The notes below the pieces were generated by a model, which ran no database searches, was not told where the DNA came from, and saw nothing but the letters and a program-made list of their open reading frames with translations. This document shows, piece after piece, positions 43,828 to 52,763 of a DNA stretch of 64,000 nucleotides. Made by a program: the position numbers and the translations under genes. The stretch lies in contig NZ_CP182423.1 in assembly GCF_051903075.1 (NCBI RefSeq), forward strand, positions 2,108,001 to 2,172,000, read 5' to 3'. Numbering within the stretch: position 1 is the stretch's first letter; each line of letters begins with the position of its first letter. Source of the stretch: Embleya sp051903075 (GTDB lineage: Bacteria > Actinomycetota > Actinomycetes > Streptomycetales > Streptomycetaceae).

Positions 43828-44136
43828 TCAGGCGTAATACGGCGAGTTCATGTCGACACTGGCGTCTTCGACGACATCGCCGTCGAACAGTCGTGTCGTC
43901 GCCGCGGCTCCGGCCCGGCGGGCTTCTTCGGTGAACGGGCCCTGAGCGAAGGCCAGGGCGTTCTCGGCGTTGTCGAACTCGTAGAAGCCACCGACGGTGT
44001 GCGTACCGATGCCGGACAACCACGTCTTGCGGATCAGGCCCGGCGTGGTCTTCAGCGCCGCGTTGATCGAGAGCCAGTCGAACTGCTCGAACGGCACTGC
44101 CGCCTGGATCTCGGTGTAGAGAAATGTCCTGCCCAT
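43828..44136 (-). CDS. YdhR-like monooxygenase-fold protein
   Basis: A 102-residue ferredoxin-like barrel protein. 'FDWLSINAALKTTPGLIRKT', 'GFYEFDNAENALAFAQG' and 'EEARRAGAAATTRLFDGDVV' match the putative mono-oxygenase YdhR family. The ATG ending at 44136 is preferred over the adjacent GTG because GGAGG lies 6 nt before it. It is divergent from a TetR gene with two palindromic operators in the 105-bp spacer, so the TetR protein very probably controls it, and with it the VOC gene downstream. Confidence 0.88.
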   Translation of the reverse strand: MGRTFLYTEIQAAVPFEQFDWLSINAALKTTPGLIRKTWLSGIGTHTVGGFYEFDNAENALAFAQGPFTEEARRAGAAATTRLFDGDVVEDASVDMNSPYYA

Positions 44137-44174
44137 CACAAACCTCCGATTTCGGCGGCTGCCCCACCCATGCG

Positions 44175-44227
44175 ACTAGTACGTGCGTACTAGTGAGGTG
44201 AGCATGAACTAGGATGGACGTACTAGT
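44175..44227. promoter_or_regulatory. Two TetR-type operators
   Basis: ACTAGTACGTGCGTACTAGT (44175-44194) has perfect 9-bp arms around TG. A second, weaker copy, ACTAGGATGGACGTACTAGT (44208-44227), starts 33 bp later and ends 14 nt before the TetR start codon. Confidence 0.82.
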
Positions 44228-44241
44228 CAAGGGGGGTCGCG

Positions 44242-44814
44242 ATGGCCGCGGATACGAGGTCCCGCATGATCGGCGCAGCGATCGCGCTGTTGCAGCGCCA
44301 CGGCTTGGCCGCGATGTCCTTCACCGACGTCTTGGCCGAGAGCGGGGCCGCACGCGGAGCGATCTATCACCATTTCCCGGGCGGCAAACAGCAACTCGCG
44401 CTTGAAGCCGCCCGCCGCAACGCGGAGGACGTCCGCGGCCACCTGCACGAACTGCCGGCCGCCACGCCACGCGAAGTCGTGGAGGCGTTCCTCGGCAACG
44501 TCCGCCCCGTGGTGCAAGCGTCCGCCGAAGGCGGCGGCTGCGCAGTCGCGGCGGTCACCGTCGACGGCGGTGCGGCCATCGCCGACCAGGGCAGCCTGCG
44601 CACTGTCGCGGCCGAAGGATTCGCCGGTTGGATCGGCGAGCTCACCGCAAAACTCACCCACGCCGGAATGAGCCCACCCAAGGCCGCCGATCTGGCCACC
44701 CTCATGATCGTCACACTCGAAGGCGCCCACATCCTGTGCCGCGCAGCGGGTGACATCGCGCCGTTCGACAGCGCCGCCGCAGCCCTACTCTCCGCCCTCC
44801 CGAGCCCGGCTTGA
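44242..44814 (+). CDS. TetR-family transcriptional regulator (LmrA/YxaF-like)
   Basis: A 190-residue repressor. HTH 'MSFTDVLAESGAARGAIYHH' then 'FPGGKQQLALEAAR' is the hallmark of the LmrA/YxaF subgroup, whose members sense flavonoids or drugs. The C-terminal ligand domain contains 'GGCAVAAVTVDGGA' and 'LATLMIVTLEGAHILCRA'. GGGGGG lies about 7 nt before ATG 44242. It is divergent from the YdhR-like/VOC pair with two operators between, so autorepression and repression of that pair are likely. Confidence 0.93.
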   Translation: MAADTRSRMIGAAIALLQRHGLAAMSFTDVLAESGAARGAIYHHFPGGKQQLALEAARRNAEDVRGHLHELPAATPREVVEAFLGNVRPVVQASAEGGGCAVAAVTVDGGAAIADQGSLRTVAAEGFAGWIGELTAKLTHAGMSPPKAADLATLMIVTLEGAHILCRAAGDIAPFDSAAAALLSALPSPA

Positions 44815-44994
44815 CCCGGCGCGGGAACAAAACCCACCCCCCTCCGGACACCCAAAGAAAGCGGCTGATCCTCCTACGGCAGACAGCCCTCCTCGAACCA
44901 CACTGCACAGCTCGACCTGATCCACGCAGCCCCCACGCACGCTACGTACGGCCGACAAAAACCCCAATCCACAGCCCCCTACACTCCCGTATCC

Positions 44995-46140
44995 ATGAAC
45001 GCGACCGACGACGATCTTGAGCCCACCCAGCAACAGGCCGACACAGCCAACAACGGTCGCCCGACCGGCGGATCACCCATCCGGATCGGCGCTCTCGTCC
45101 CGCTGAGCCCGCCAGGTTGGGTCGAGGCCGGGCAGCACTTGCTCACCGGGCTCGAACTGGCCGTTCGCGACATCAACGACGACGGCGGGATCAACGGAAG
45201 ACCCCTCGAACTCGCGATCCGAGACACCGCCGCCGATCCGCAAACGGCCGTGGCGGCCATGGACGAATTGGCCGCCCTGGGCGTGGCCGCCGTGGCCGGG
45301 GAGTATCACAGCGTCGTCGCCCGCGCCGCCGCCACCAGGGCCGATGCCCTCGAACTGCCGTTCCTCTGCTCGTCGGCGGTCCTCGACGCACTCACCGGAC
45401 AACCGACCGAATGGGTCGCGCGGCTCGCCCCGGCGCAGTCCCACGGCTGGCGCGTCTACGCGGACTTCCTCCTCGCGGCAGGCCACAGTCGAATCGCCCT
45501 GGCAACCCAACCGAGTCTCTACTGGGCATCCGGGACGGCCATCCTGCGGGACCACCTCACCGCCCGCGGCGGTACCGTCATGGAACTCGACACGCGCGCG
45601 CTCACCCCCACGGACGTGTGCGACGCACTCGCCGACCATCGCACGACAGCCCTCCTTCTTCTGGTCGGCCACCCGGAACCGGCAGTGTCGATCGTCAAGT
45701 CCGTCCGCCGCGACCGGCGCCTCGCCGAGGTCGTGATCGGCGCTCCGGCCGGGCAACCGGAGTTCACCGAATGGGCTTCGCTACTGGGCGACGACGGCGC
45801 ATCGATCGCGTTCCTGCGCTACCTGCCCGAACGCCTGAGCCCACTCGGCGCGAGGGTCGAGGCGGATCTCCGCCGACAGCTGGGCAGGGCGCCGTCCTTC
45901 GTCGCCTTCGAGGGCTACGACACAATCGCCGTACTCGCCGACATGCTGCGCTCCCACGGCACGGACCGGCCGCACATCGCCGAATCCTGGCCGCGCGTCG
46001 CGGTCGAAGGCACCCGTGGCCAAATCCGGTTCTCCCGCACTCCCGGCATCAGCGTCTGGCAATGGGCATGGCCACCAACCCAGATCGTCGATCGAAACCC
46101 AACCGAACCCAACCGCTTCCGAATCCTTCACACCGGCTGA
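44995..46140 (+). CDS. Type I periplasmic-binding-fold protein (branched-chain amino-acid ABC substrate-binding-like), no signal peptide
   Basis: A 381-residue protein with the LivK/amide-sensor fold: 'IRIGALVPLSPPGWVEAGQH', 'LLTGLELAVRDINDDGGING' and 'RPLELAIRDTAADPQTAVAA', then 'AVAGEYHSVVARAAATRADA'. It lacks a hydrophobic leader or lipobox; the first 28 residues are acidic and polar. It is therefore probably cytoplasmic, perhaps a ligand sensor rather than a transporter subunit. No permease or ATPase genes are adjacent. An upstream start that would add a signal peptide was not found. Confidence 0.85.
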   Translation: MNATDDDLEPTQQQADTANNGRPTGGSPIRIGALVPLSPPGWVEAGQHLLTGLELAVRDINDDGGINGRPLELAIRDTAADPQTAVAAMDELAALGVAAVAGEYHSVVARAAATRADALELPFLCSSAVLDALTGQPTEWVARLAPAQSHGWRVYADFLLAAGHSRIALATQPSLYWASGTAILRDHLTARGGTVMELDTRALTPTDVCDALADHRTTALLLLVGHPEPAVSIVKSVRRDRRLAEVVIGAPAGQPEFTEWASLLGDDGASIAFLRYLPERLSPLGARVEADLRRQLGRAPSFVAFEGYDTIAVLADMLRSHGTDRPHIAESWPRVAVEGTRGQIRFSRTPGISVWQWAWPPTQIVDRNPTEPNRFRILHTG

Positions 46141-47300
46141 ACAAACCCGGAAGCCCGCCAATCCGGATCCCTCCCCACCCGAACTCGATACCGCCCATAC
46201 CTATCCACGCGCCACCACAGCCAAGAACCCGCAGGTCAACAAGAAGTCCCGACGCAGGTGGGGATGTTCCTGTGGTCCGTGCCTCAACTCCGGTGCGGAC
46301 GATGTCGGCCCTGCCGAACGTGAGCGCGGGGGTGTGGGTGGCCGGCGCTGGGTGCACGTGTCCACCGCAGCGGCGGGTGTGGGTCGGGGTGGGATGCCTC
46401 GAAGGCGGTGTGCGTGCGAATCGCGTTGTCGTTGGACTCGGTCCGTAGCGTGGGATGCTCGCGCCGGGGTCGAGGGCGGAGTCGGGCCGATCGTTGTGAT
46501 CTGGGGGCGGCCCGGATCGGTTGCCCGTCGGAGATCCCACGCGGCCGGCGGGTGAACTGCCGTTGTGTCGCGGAAGATCCGCCTCACTGGAGACAACCCA
46601 TGGGTAGCAAGATACGGCCGAGTGAAAACGCTGTTCCCGGCTGATAGAACTCCGGGGCGTCCAGTGTCGACCCTGCGGGCGCGGGAATATTGCGAAGGCA
46701 CCGGTCGTGGCGCCGAAGGTCTCGGCGTCGGTCCCGCCGGCTCGGGGTGGAGTTCACCGCCTGGGGCACCTTCCGGTGGGTCCCGCCGTACGTGCGTTCC
46801 AGCGTTGTGCCGGGTCGCGATCGGGGTGGCCGTTTCCTGTGGCCGCTCCAGTGGTGAGGGGGCGATGTTTGTGAGGTCGTGCGGTTGGCGAGGTGGTCCG
46901 GGACGTGCTCGGCTTTCCGCGCGGAGTGAGGGCCGCTGGGTGGGTGTGGTGGCGGCTGCCGGGGGGCCTGGTTGCGCTCGTCGCCGCCGCGCGCCTGGTG
47001 GGGCGTTGGCGCTCTGGGCGGAACGCCGCGAGTGGTAGGCGTGGTTGATTGTTCTGGTCGTTGCCGAGCCGCATGCACGGCGGTCGCGCGGGTGTCCCGC
47101 AGGTGAGGCGGTCCTGGGCATGCTCGTGCGGCATCCGCTCGAGGGGGCGGGCGTATGAGGACCTGTGGGCCTTCGGTGGGCGTTTGGTCGTTGCCTGATC
47201 GGTCTGCGGGCCGGGGCGCGCTGCTGTTGTGGATGCCGGGTCACGCTCCGGGGGGCACACCGCCGAAAGGTCTGCGCAGCGGGCCTCTTCGGCCGAGCGG
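46141..47300. other. 1.16 kb without recognisable genes
   Basis: Frames are open on both strands, with poor codon bias and no domain. The stretch 46590-46800 is locally A/T-richer. A lone TTGGACTCGG motif (46433-46442) resembles the partition half-site. Confidence 0.5.
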
Positions 47301-47978
47301 TCACTGCGGCTCCGGCCCCGATCGCGCCCCCAGTCCCAACCCCGCCAGCGCGAACCGCACCGTGTGTGCCATGTGTTGTGGTGCGACCGGGGTGCCCGCG
47401 CGCAGGTGGTCGTGCAGGGTGGCCAGCGTCAGCCGGTACACCGCGCGTGCGTCGGCCTCCACATCGCCCGCCGTCGTCGCCCCCTCGGCCCCCGCCAGCG
47501 CCTCGCGCAGGGGCCGGATCATCGCCTCCACCGAGTCCCGCTGCTCGGCCGGGAACAGCTCGGCCAACCGGTCCTGGTGGGCCATGAACGGACGGGTACG
47601 CGCCGCCGCCACCGGATCGCCGGCCTGCGCCAGCACGCCCTCGATCCAGGCCACCACCTTGCCCGCGACGTCGTCGGCCGCCGACATCCGGTGGTCCAGG
47701 TACGCGGCCATCCGCCGCCGCCCGTCGTCGAGCAGCGCGACGAGCAGTTCGTCCTTGGACCGGAAGTGCCGATAGAACGCCTGGTTCGACAATCCCGACT
47801 CGCGCAGGATGTCGCGCATCGTGGGATCGAGGCTGCCGGTGCGCTCGACCACCCGATACGTCGCGTCGACCAGCCGACGCACCTCCTGCGCGTACACCGC
47901 CCACCGCGCCTCCAGCGGACGGCGGACCGCGTTGCCCACCAACCCGCCGGAATCCACCGCCGGTTCGATCCCGTCCAT
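47301..47978 (-). CDS. TetR-family transcriptional regulator
   Basis: A 225-residue regulator. The HTH 'PTMRDILRESGLSNQAFYRH' and 'FRSKDELLVALLDDGRRRMA' lies about 50 residues in, after a longer than usual N-terminal arm. Start ATG ends at 47978; an extended frame to 48173 contains the low-complexity 'DLGALWGLGDFWDLWDLGNR' coded by GAGGTCCCA-like repeats and is rejected. It is divergent from the 2-oxoacid oxidoreductase operon. The palindrome at 48104-48116 in the 189-bp spacer is the likely binding site. Confidence 0.9.
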   Translation of the reverse strand: MDGIEPAVDSGGLVGNAVRRPLEARWAVYAQEVRRLVDATYRVVERTGSLDPTMRDILRESGLSNQAFYRHFRSKDELLVALLDDGRRRMAAYLDHRMSAADDVAGKVVAWIEGVLAQAGDPVAAARTRPFMAHQDRLAELFPAEQRDSVEAMIRPLREALAGAEGATTAGDVEADARAVYRLTLATLHDHLRAGTPVAPQHMAHTVRFALAGLGLGARSGPEPQ

Positions 47979-48103
47979 CGGCGGCACCCACCTTCGATTC
48001 CCGAGGTCCCAGAGGTCCCAGAAGTCCCCGAGGCCCCAAAGAGCCCCGAGATCCTCGACGTTCCCGACGCTCTTGTCTGTCGGAACGCCGCATCCTACTA
48101 TCC

Positions 48104-48116
48104 AGAACGACGTTCT
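48104..48116. promoter_or_regulatory. Probable TetR operator
   Basis: AGAACG-A-CGTTCT is a perfect palindrome with one central base, 52 bp upstream of the oxidoreductase gamma-subunit start. Confidence 0.6.
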
Positions 48117-48167
48117 CACACGTGCGGTCACTGTTCCACCAGCCACCCCGACCCGAAGGGGCACCGC

Positions 48168-48737
48168 ATGCAACGCGAGGTTCTACTGACCGGGATCGGC
48201 GGCCAAGGCATCCAACTCGCCACCGCGCTGCTGGCCGCGGCGGCGGTGGCCGAGGGTCGGCACGCGATGTACTTCGGGGCGTACGGCGGCATGATGCGCG
48301 GCGGCAACTCCGACACCACGCTTGTCCTGGGCGACGCCCCCGTACAGAGTCCGCCGACGATCGGCTCGGCCTGGTCGGCCCTGGTGCTGCACCCCGCGCA
48401 CGCGGCCGGCGTGTACGCGCGGCTGCGCGACGACGGCCTGCTCGTGCTCAACACCAGCCTGTGCGATCCGGGCGCGACGCCCACCGTGGGCCGCCTGGTG
48501 CCCGTGCCCGCATCGGAGTCGGCCGCGAGCACCGGCAACCCGGCGGCGGTGACGATGATCGCGCTCGGCGCATACGTCGCCGCCACCGCCGTCGTCGGCC
48601 TCGACACCCTCCTGGCGACGGCCCCCGACGTCCTGCCCCCGTACCGGCAACACCACGCCGAGGGCATCCGCGCCGCGCTGCGGATGGGGCACGCACACGC
48701 CGGACCGGCACTGCGAGCCTGGCCTGTGTACACGTGA
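48168..48737 (+). CDS. 2-oxoacid:acceptor oxidoreductase, gamma subunit
   Basis: A 189-residue subunit with 'LLTGIGGQGIQLATALLAAA' near the N terminus and 'GAYGGMMRGGNSDTTLVLGD', the CoA-binding gamma domain of pyruvate/2-ketoisovalerate ferredoxin oxidoreductases. ATG 48168. Its stop overlaps the GTG of the ferredoxin subunit (GTGA), which starts a chain of overlapping genes. The full gamma-delta-alpha-beta order is that of four-subunit POR/VOR enzymes known from archaea and anaerobes. In an aerobic actinomycete this is unusual as a four-subunit form. Confidence 0.92.
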   Translation: MQREVLLTGIGGQGIQLATALLAAAAVAEGRHAMYFGAYGGMMRGGNSDTTLVLGDAPVQSPPTIGSAWSALVLHPAHAAGVYARLRDDGLLVLNTSLCDPGATPTVGRLVPVPASESAASTGNPAAVTMIALGAYVAATAVVGLDTLLATAPDVLPPYRQHHAEGIRAALRMGHAHAGPALRAWPVYT

Positions 48738-49054
48738 CCGGCCCCGAACCCACGCCCACGCCCACGCCCACGCCCACGCCCACGACGCCCACGCCCGACC
48801 CGCCCCCGCTCAGCAGAGGCACCCTCGTCATCGACATCGACGCCTGCAAGGGCTGCGACCTCTGCATCGACGCATGCCCCGCGGACGTCCTGCGGATGAC
48901 CGTCTCCGAGGTCAACGACCGCGGCTACCGCTACCCCCGTCTGCTCCCCGGCTGCATCGCCTGCAAGGCGTGCTCGGCGATCTGTCCGGACTTCGTGTTC
49001 CAGGTCTACCGCTACGACGAATCCCGCGACGAGACCGGAGGAACCGGCCGATGA
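48734..49054 (+). CDS. 2Fe/4Fe-type ferredoxin subunit (delta) with two 4Fe-4S clusters
   Basis: A 106-residue ferredoxin. Two CxxCxxCxxxC motifs are present: 'CKGCDLCIDACP' and 'CIACKACSAICP', each predicted to hold a [4Fe-4S] cluster. The N terminus is a (Pro-Thr)n linker coded by six exact CCCACG repeats (48749-48784). GTG 48734 overlaps the gamma-subunit stop and the ferredoxin stop overlaps the next start (ATGA). It should carry electrons from the TPP centre of the beta subunit to free ferredoxin or another acceptor. Confidence 0.9.
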   Translation: MTGPEPTPTPTPTPTPTTPTPDPPPLSRGTLVIDIDACKGCDLCIDACPADVLRMTVSEVNDRGYRYPRLLPGCIACKACSAICPDFVFQVYRYDESRDETGGTGR

Positions 49055-50277
49055 ACGCACCCACTTCCGGGCCCACCACCCGACCCGGCGCCCGCCCCAC
49101 GGTCCTCGCCGGCTCCGCCGCCATCGGCGAGGCGATGATCGCCGCCGGTTGCCGGTTCTTCGCGGGCTACCCGATGACGCCGTTCACCGAAGTGCTCGAA
49201 CACATGGCGGCCCGGCTGCCCGAGGTGGGCGGGGTATGCGTCAACGCGGAGAGCGAGTTGGAGGCCATCGGCATGGCGTGGGGCGCTGCCGCCACCGGCA
49301 CCCCCGCCGCCACCGGATCGACCGGCCAGGGGCTGTCCCTGATGCAGGAATCACTGGCCGAGATCGTGCACGCCCGACTCCCGCTGGTGGTGCTCGACAT
49401 GGCCCGCGCGCAGGGCGACTACCACCAGGCCACGCGCGGCGGCGGACACGGCGACTACCGGCACCTCGTACTCGCGCCCTGCGATGTGCGCGAGGCCGTC
49501 GAACTGACCGGGTACGCCTTCCACCTCGCCGAGTACTGGCGCAGCCCGGTGCTGGTGATGGGCGACTACTACCTCGCGCACACCCACGTCTCGGTGCACG
49601 TACGCCCCACCGACTTCGGCCCGTTGCCGCCCCGCGACTGGGCCCTGGACGGGTCGAGCGGCGGAACGGGCGCGGCCAAGCTCATCTCACCGCTGTCCGA
49701 CCGCAAACAACGCCACGCGGGCGATCGCGCGGACGCCGGCTACGACCTGGCCGAGTTCTACGTCCGGCGCGGCGCCGCCCTGGAACGAATGCTCACCGAG
49801 ACGGAACCCCGCGCGGAGACCGGCTTCCTGGCCGACGCCGAGGTGGTGGTGATCGCATACGGGACACCCGCCCTGTACGTCCGCCGGGCCGTGTCCGACC
49901 TGCGCGCCCTCGGTCGGCGCGTGGGCTATGTACGCCCGATCACACTCGTGCCCTTCCCGAGCGACATCGTGCGCGCGGCGGCGGCCGACGCGCGGGTGGT
50001 CGCGGTGTACGAGAACAGCGGAGGTCAGATGGTGGACGACGTGCGCCTGGCCGTGCTCGGCGCGGCGCCGGTGCGGTTCATCGGCCGACTGAGCCTGGAC
50101 CCCTCGGGGTTCGGCATCGCCCCCGACCTCGACGTGGGCGCGATGCGACGCCGCATCGAAGCACTGTTCGAACCCGCGCACGCACCCGCGCGCCAACCCC
50201 CGCACGAAACCCGATCCGAACCCCCACCCCCATCGACCGCAACCTCACGCCCCACCCACCCGAACGGCCCCCGATGA
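49051..50277 (+). CDS. 2-oxoacid:acceptor oxidoreductase, alpha subunit
   Basis: A 408-residue subunit. 'GSAAIGEAMIAAGCRFFAGY' plus 'PMTPFTEVLEHMA' is the pyrimidine-binding (PYR) domain start. 'CVNAESELEAIGMAWGAAAT' and 'ATGSTGQGLSLMQESLAEIV' are core family motifs. The transketolase C-like domain carries 'VVIAYGTPALYVRRAV' and 'VVAVYENSGGQMVDDVRLAV'. A Pro/Thr-rich 40-residue tail ends the protein. It pairs with the beta subunit to bind thiamine diphosphate and decarboxylate a 2-oxoacid to acyl-CoA. Start and stop both overlap neighbours. Confidence 0.93.
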   Translation: MNAPTSGPTTRPGARPTVLAGSAAIGEAMIAAGCRFFAGYPMTPFTEVLEHMAARLPEVGGVCVNAESELEAIGMAWGAAATGTPAATGSTGQGLSLMQESLAEIVHARLPLVVLDMARAQGDYHQATRGGGHGDYRHLVLAPCDVREAVELTGYAFHLAEYWRSPVLVMGDYYLAHTHVSVHVRPTDFGPLPPRDWALDGSSGGTGAAKLISPLSDRKQRHAGDRADAGYDLAEFYVRRGAALERMLTETEPRAETGFLADAEVVVIAYGTPALYVRRAVSDLRALGRRVGYVRPITLVPFPSDIVRAAAADARVVAVYENSGGQMVDDVRLAVLGAAPVRFIGRLSLDPSGFGIAPDLDVGAMRRRIEALFEPAHAPARQPPHETRSEPPPPSTATSRPTHPNGPR

Positions 50278-51209
50278 GCGCCGCGGAAGCAAAAGCAAAA
50301 GCAAAAGCGGGAACGGAACCGGACCCGGAAGCCCGCCGCACCCCCGACGCCCCCACCCCCGCCGGCCGCCGCGAACTGCCCATACTGACCACCACCCACC
50401 AACCCCCCACCTGCGCCGCCCGCCTCGTCCACGACTTCACCCCCGACCTGATCGACGTCGGCGCGCACCACCTGTGCCCCGGCTGCGGCGAGCCGATCGC
50501 GATGCGCTCGATGGTCGAACAGGTCGCCGAACTCGGCCAGGTGACCAAGGCGATCGCGGTGTTCGGCATCGGCTGCTACACCGCCTACTCCAACAACCTG
50601 GACATCGAGGTGCTCCAAGCCCTCCACGGGCGCGCCCCGTCCCTGGCCACCGGGGTCAAGCGCTGCCGGCCGGACACGCTCGTGTTCACCGTGCAGGGCG
50701 ACGGCGACATGGTCAACGAGGGCCTCCAGGAGGTGCTGCACACGGCGGCGCGCGGCGAGAACGTCACCTGCCTGATGCTCAACAACGGGGTGTTCGGCGA
50801 GACCGGCGGACACATGACCGCCGCCACCGTGCTCGGCCAGCGCACCAAGAACACCCTGGACGGACGCGACGCGGCCCGCCACGGTCACCCGATCCGACTG
50901 GCCAACCTGATCGCCGAGTTGGACGGCGCCACGTACGTCGCGCGCGGCGCGGTCCACGACATCGTGAACATCACCCGCACCACCCGGATGATCCGCAACG
51001 CCTTCCGCACCCAACTGCGCGGCGGCGGCTTCTCCTTCGTGGAGATCCTGACCATGTGCCCCACCGGTTGGTTCGTGGACACCGCCGCCGCACCCGCCTA
51101 CCTCGCGAACACGCACGCCGCGACGCACACCCTCGGCGTACTGAAGGACACGACACGCACGTCGGGCCCGCACGCCGCCCCGGAAGGAACCACCGCATGG
51201 CCGACCTGA
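50274..51209 (+). CDS. 2-oxoacid:acceptor oxidoreductase, beta subunit (TPP-binding)
   Basis: A 311-residue subunit. 'HLCPGCGEPIAMR' (Cys68 and Cys71 region), 'VFGIGCYTAYSNNLDIEVLQ', and the TPP-Mg motif 'QGDGDMVNEG' (142-150) followed by 'LMLNNGVFGETGGHM' are typical. A polar, Ala/Lys-rich N-terminal tail of about 50 residues is extra. It overlaps the alpha stop (ATGA). The D-2-hydroxyacid dehydrogenase gene starts inside its last 13 bases. Substrate preference (pyruvate, 2-oxoisovalerate, 2-oxoglutarate or aryl 2-oxoacid) cannot be read from sequence. Confidence 0.93.
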   Translation: MSAAEAKAKAKAGTEPDPEARRTPDAPTPAGRRELPILTTTHQPPTCAARLVHDFTPDLIDVGAHHLCPGCGEPIAMRSMVEQVAELGQVTKAIAVFGIGCYTAYSNNLDIEVLQALHGRAPSLATGVKRCRPDTLVFTVQGDGDMVNEGLQEVLHTAARGENVTCLMLNNGVFGETGGHMTAATVLGQRTKNTLDGRDAARHGHPIRLANLIAELDGATYVARGAVHDIVNITRTTRMIRNAFRTQLRGGGFSFVEILTMCPTGWFVDTAAAPAYLANTHAATHTLGVLKDTTRTSGPHAAPEGTTAWPT

Positions 51210-52276
51210 ACCCCCCGGCACCCATCGTGGTCGGCATCATGTACCCCCCGGCCTGGGACATCCGCCCCGCACACGCGCTCGCCGCCGACCTGGACGCGGT
51301 GCGCGCGCTCGATCCGCGCATCGAGATCGTGGACTGCCGCTATCTCGAACCCGAGGGCCTGCGCACCGCCCGCGGCCGACCGGGCGCCGAAGGCCGTCCC
51401 GAACTGCGGTCGCTCGCCCCCGAGTTGACCGCCGAACAACGCGCCCTCCTGGCCCGGGTCGAGATCGCCCTGGTCGCCGATCTGCCGTTCGACGTGGCGG
51501 CGCTGGCACCGAACCTGCGCTGGGTACAGAGCTGCGCGGCGGGCAACGGCCAACTGCTCTCCGCGGGCCTGCCCACCGAGCGCATCCGGCTGACCAGCGC
51601 GGCCGGGGTCAACGGTGCGCCGATCGCGGAGTTCGTACTGGCCCGGCTGCTCGCCTTCGCCAAACGCCACCGCGACCTGGACGCGGCGCAGCGGGTCCGG
51701 CGATGGCGGCCGGCGTTCGGCGGGCTCGTCCAGGGTCGCACCCTCGGCCTGATCGGCGTGGGCGGGATCGGTACCCAAATCGCCCGCCGGGCGCAGGCGT
51801 TCGGGATGCGGGTGCACGCGACGCGGCGTCGGGTGGAGTTGCCGGCCGAGCATGTGGATCGGCTCTACCACCCGGACGACCTGCACGAGATGTTGGCGGG
51901 CTGCGACGCGGTGGTGTCGGCGGCGCCGGAGACGGCGGACACGGTGGGCACGATGAATGCCGCCGCGTTCGCCGCGATGCGCGAGGGCGCGTTCTACTGC
52001 AACGTCGGGCGGGGTTCGTTCGTGGTCGAAGCGGACCTGATCGCGGCGTTGCGCGGCGGCCGGCTCGGCGGCGCGGCGCTGGACGTGGTCGCCCACGAGC
52101 CGCTGCCGGCCGACGATCCGTTGTGGACGGCGCCGAACCTGTACCTGTCCGCGCACTGCTCCAGCGCGGCCCTCGAACACTTCACCGAGGTGTTCCGCCT
52201 GTTCCGGGACAACCTCGGCCGCTACCTGGCGGGCGAGGAACTGCGCAACACGATCGACCCGGACGCGGGCTGCTGA
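51197..52276 (+). CDS. D-2-hydroxyacid dehydrogenase
   Basis: A 359-residue NAD-dependent reductase. The Rossmann motif is 'RTLGLIGVGGIGTQIARRAQ'. Catalytic residues are Arg in 'NVGRGSFVVEADLIAAL', Glu in 'VVAHEPLPADDPLW' and His in 'LYLSAHCSSAA'. 'AGVNGAPIAEFVLARLLAF' is the family dimer segment. ATG 51197 has GGAAGGA upstream and overlaps the beta subunit by 13 bp, so it is translated with the oxidoreductase. It would interconvert the 2-oxoacid and the D-2-hydroxyacid. Confidence 0.93.
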   Translation: MADLNPPAPIVVGIMYPPAWDIRPAHALAADLDAVRALDPRIEIVDCRYLEPEGLRTARGRPGAEGRPELRSLAPELTAEQRALLARVEIALVADLPFDVAALAPNLRWVQSCAAGNGQLLSAGLPTERIRLTSAAGVNGAPIAEFVLARLLAFAKRHRDLDAAQRVRRWRPAFGGLVQGRTLGLIGVGGIGTQIARRAQAFGMRVHATRRRVELPAEHVDRLYHPDDLHEMLAGCDAVVSAAPETADTVGTMNAAAFAAMREGAFYCNVGRGSFVVEADLIAALRGGRLGGAALDVVAHEPLPADDPLWTAPNLYLSAHCSSAALEHFTEVFRLFRDNLGRYLAGEELRNTIDPDAGC

Positions 52277-52361
52277 ACACGCGGCACACGGCACGCGGCA
52301 CGCGGCGACACCGGAAACCCGCACCCACGCGGGAAACCCCATCGACCCGAGGACGGATCAG

Positions 52362-52718
52362 ATGCGCGAGGAAACCGTGCCCGACACGGACGAGTCGGCC
52401 ACCGAACGCACACTCGGCGGCATCGGCACCCGGGTCCTGTTCGAGGACGACCGGGTCCGGATCTGGGAGCTGGAACTGGCCCCCGGCGCCCGCAGCGATG
52501 TACACCGCCACGAACTCGACTACTACCTGGTCCAGATCGCGGGCGATCGCATCGCGGTCGAGCCCGAGCCGGACAGCGCGGGCGAGTATCGCGAGTACTT
52601 CGCCGCCGACGTGGTCCCCGGCGTGGTCGTGCCGATGCGGCGCGGCGGGGTGGAGACGGCGGTCAACGTCGGCGAGCAGCGCTATCACGAGATCATCGTC
52701 GAGCTGAAGGACCGGTAG
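52362..52718 (+). CDS. Cupin-domain protein
   Basis: A 118-residue single-domain cupin. 'LELAPGARSDVHRHELDYYL' gives two of the His metal ligands and the Gly turn, and 'VVPMRRGGVETAVNVGEQRY' the second strand motif. Such small cupins act as isomerases, dioxygenases or sensors. It follows the dehydrogenase by 85 bp and precedes the acyl-CoA ligase by 45 bp, so it likely belongs to the same operon. Its reaction is unknown. Confidence 0.88.
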   Translation: MREETVPDTDESATERTLGGIGTRVLFEDDRVRIWELELAPGARSDVHRHELDYYLVQIAGDRIAVEPEPDSAGEYREYFAADVVPGVVVPMRRGGVETAVNVGEQRYHEIIVELKDR

Positions 52719-52763
52719 GTCGTCCACGATGGGGTCGGCGCGGCGGTCCGGGAGGGTGGGGCG

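Noticed and set aside
46201..48093. A long minus-strand frame spanning the gene-free region and the TetR gene
   Set aside because: In its second half it is a shifted-frame shadow of the TetR gene; the first half has poor codon bias and no domain.
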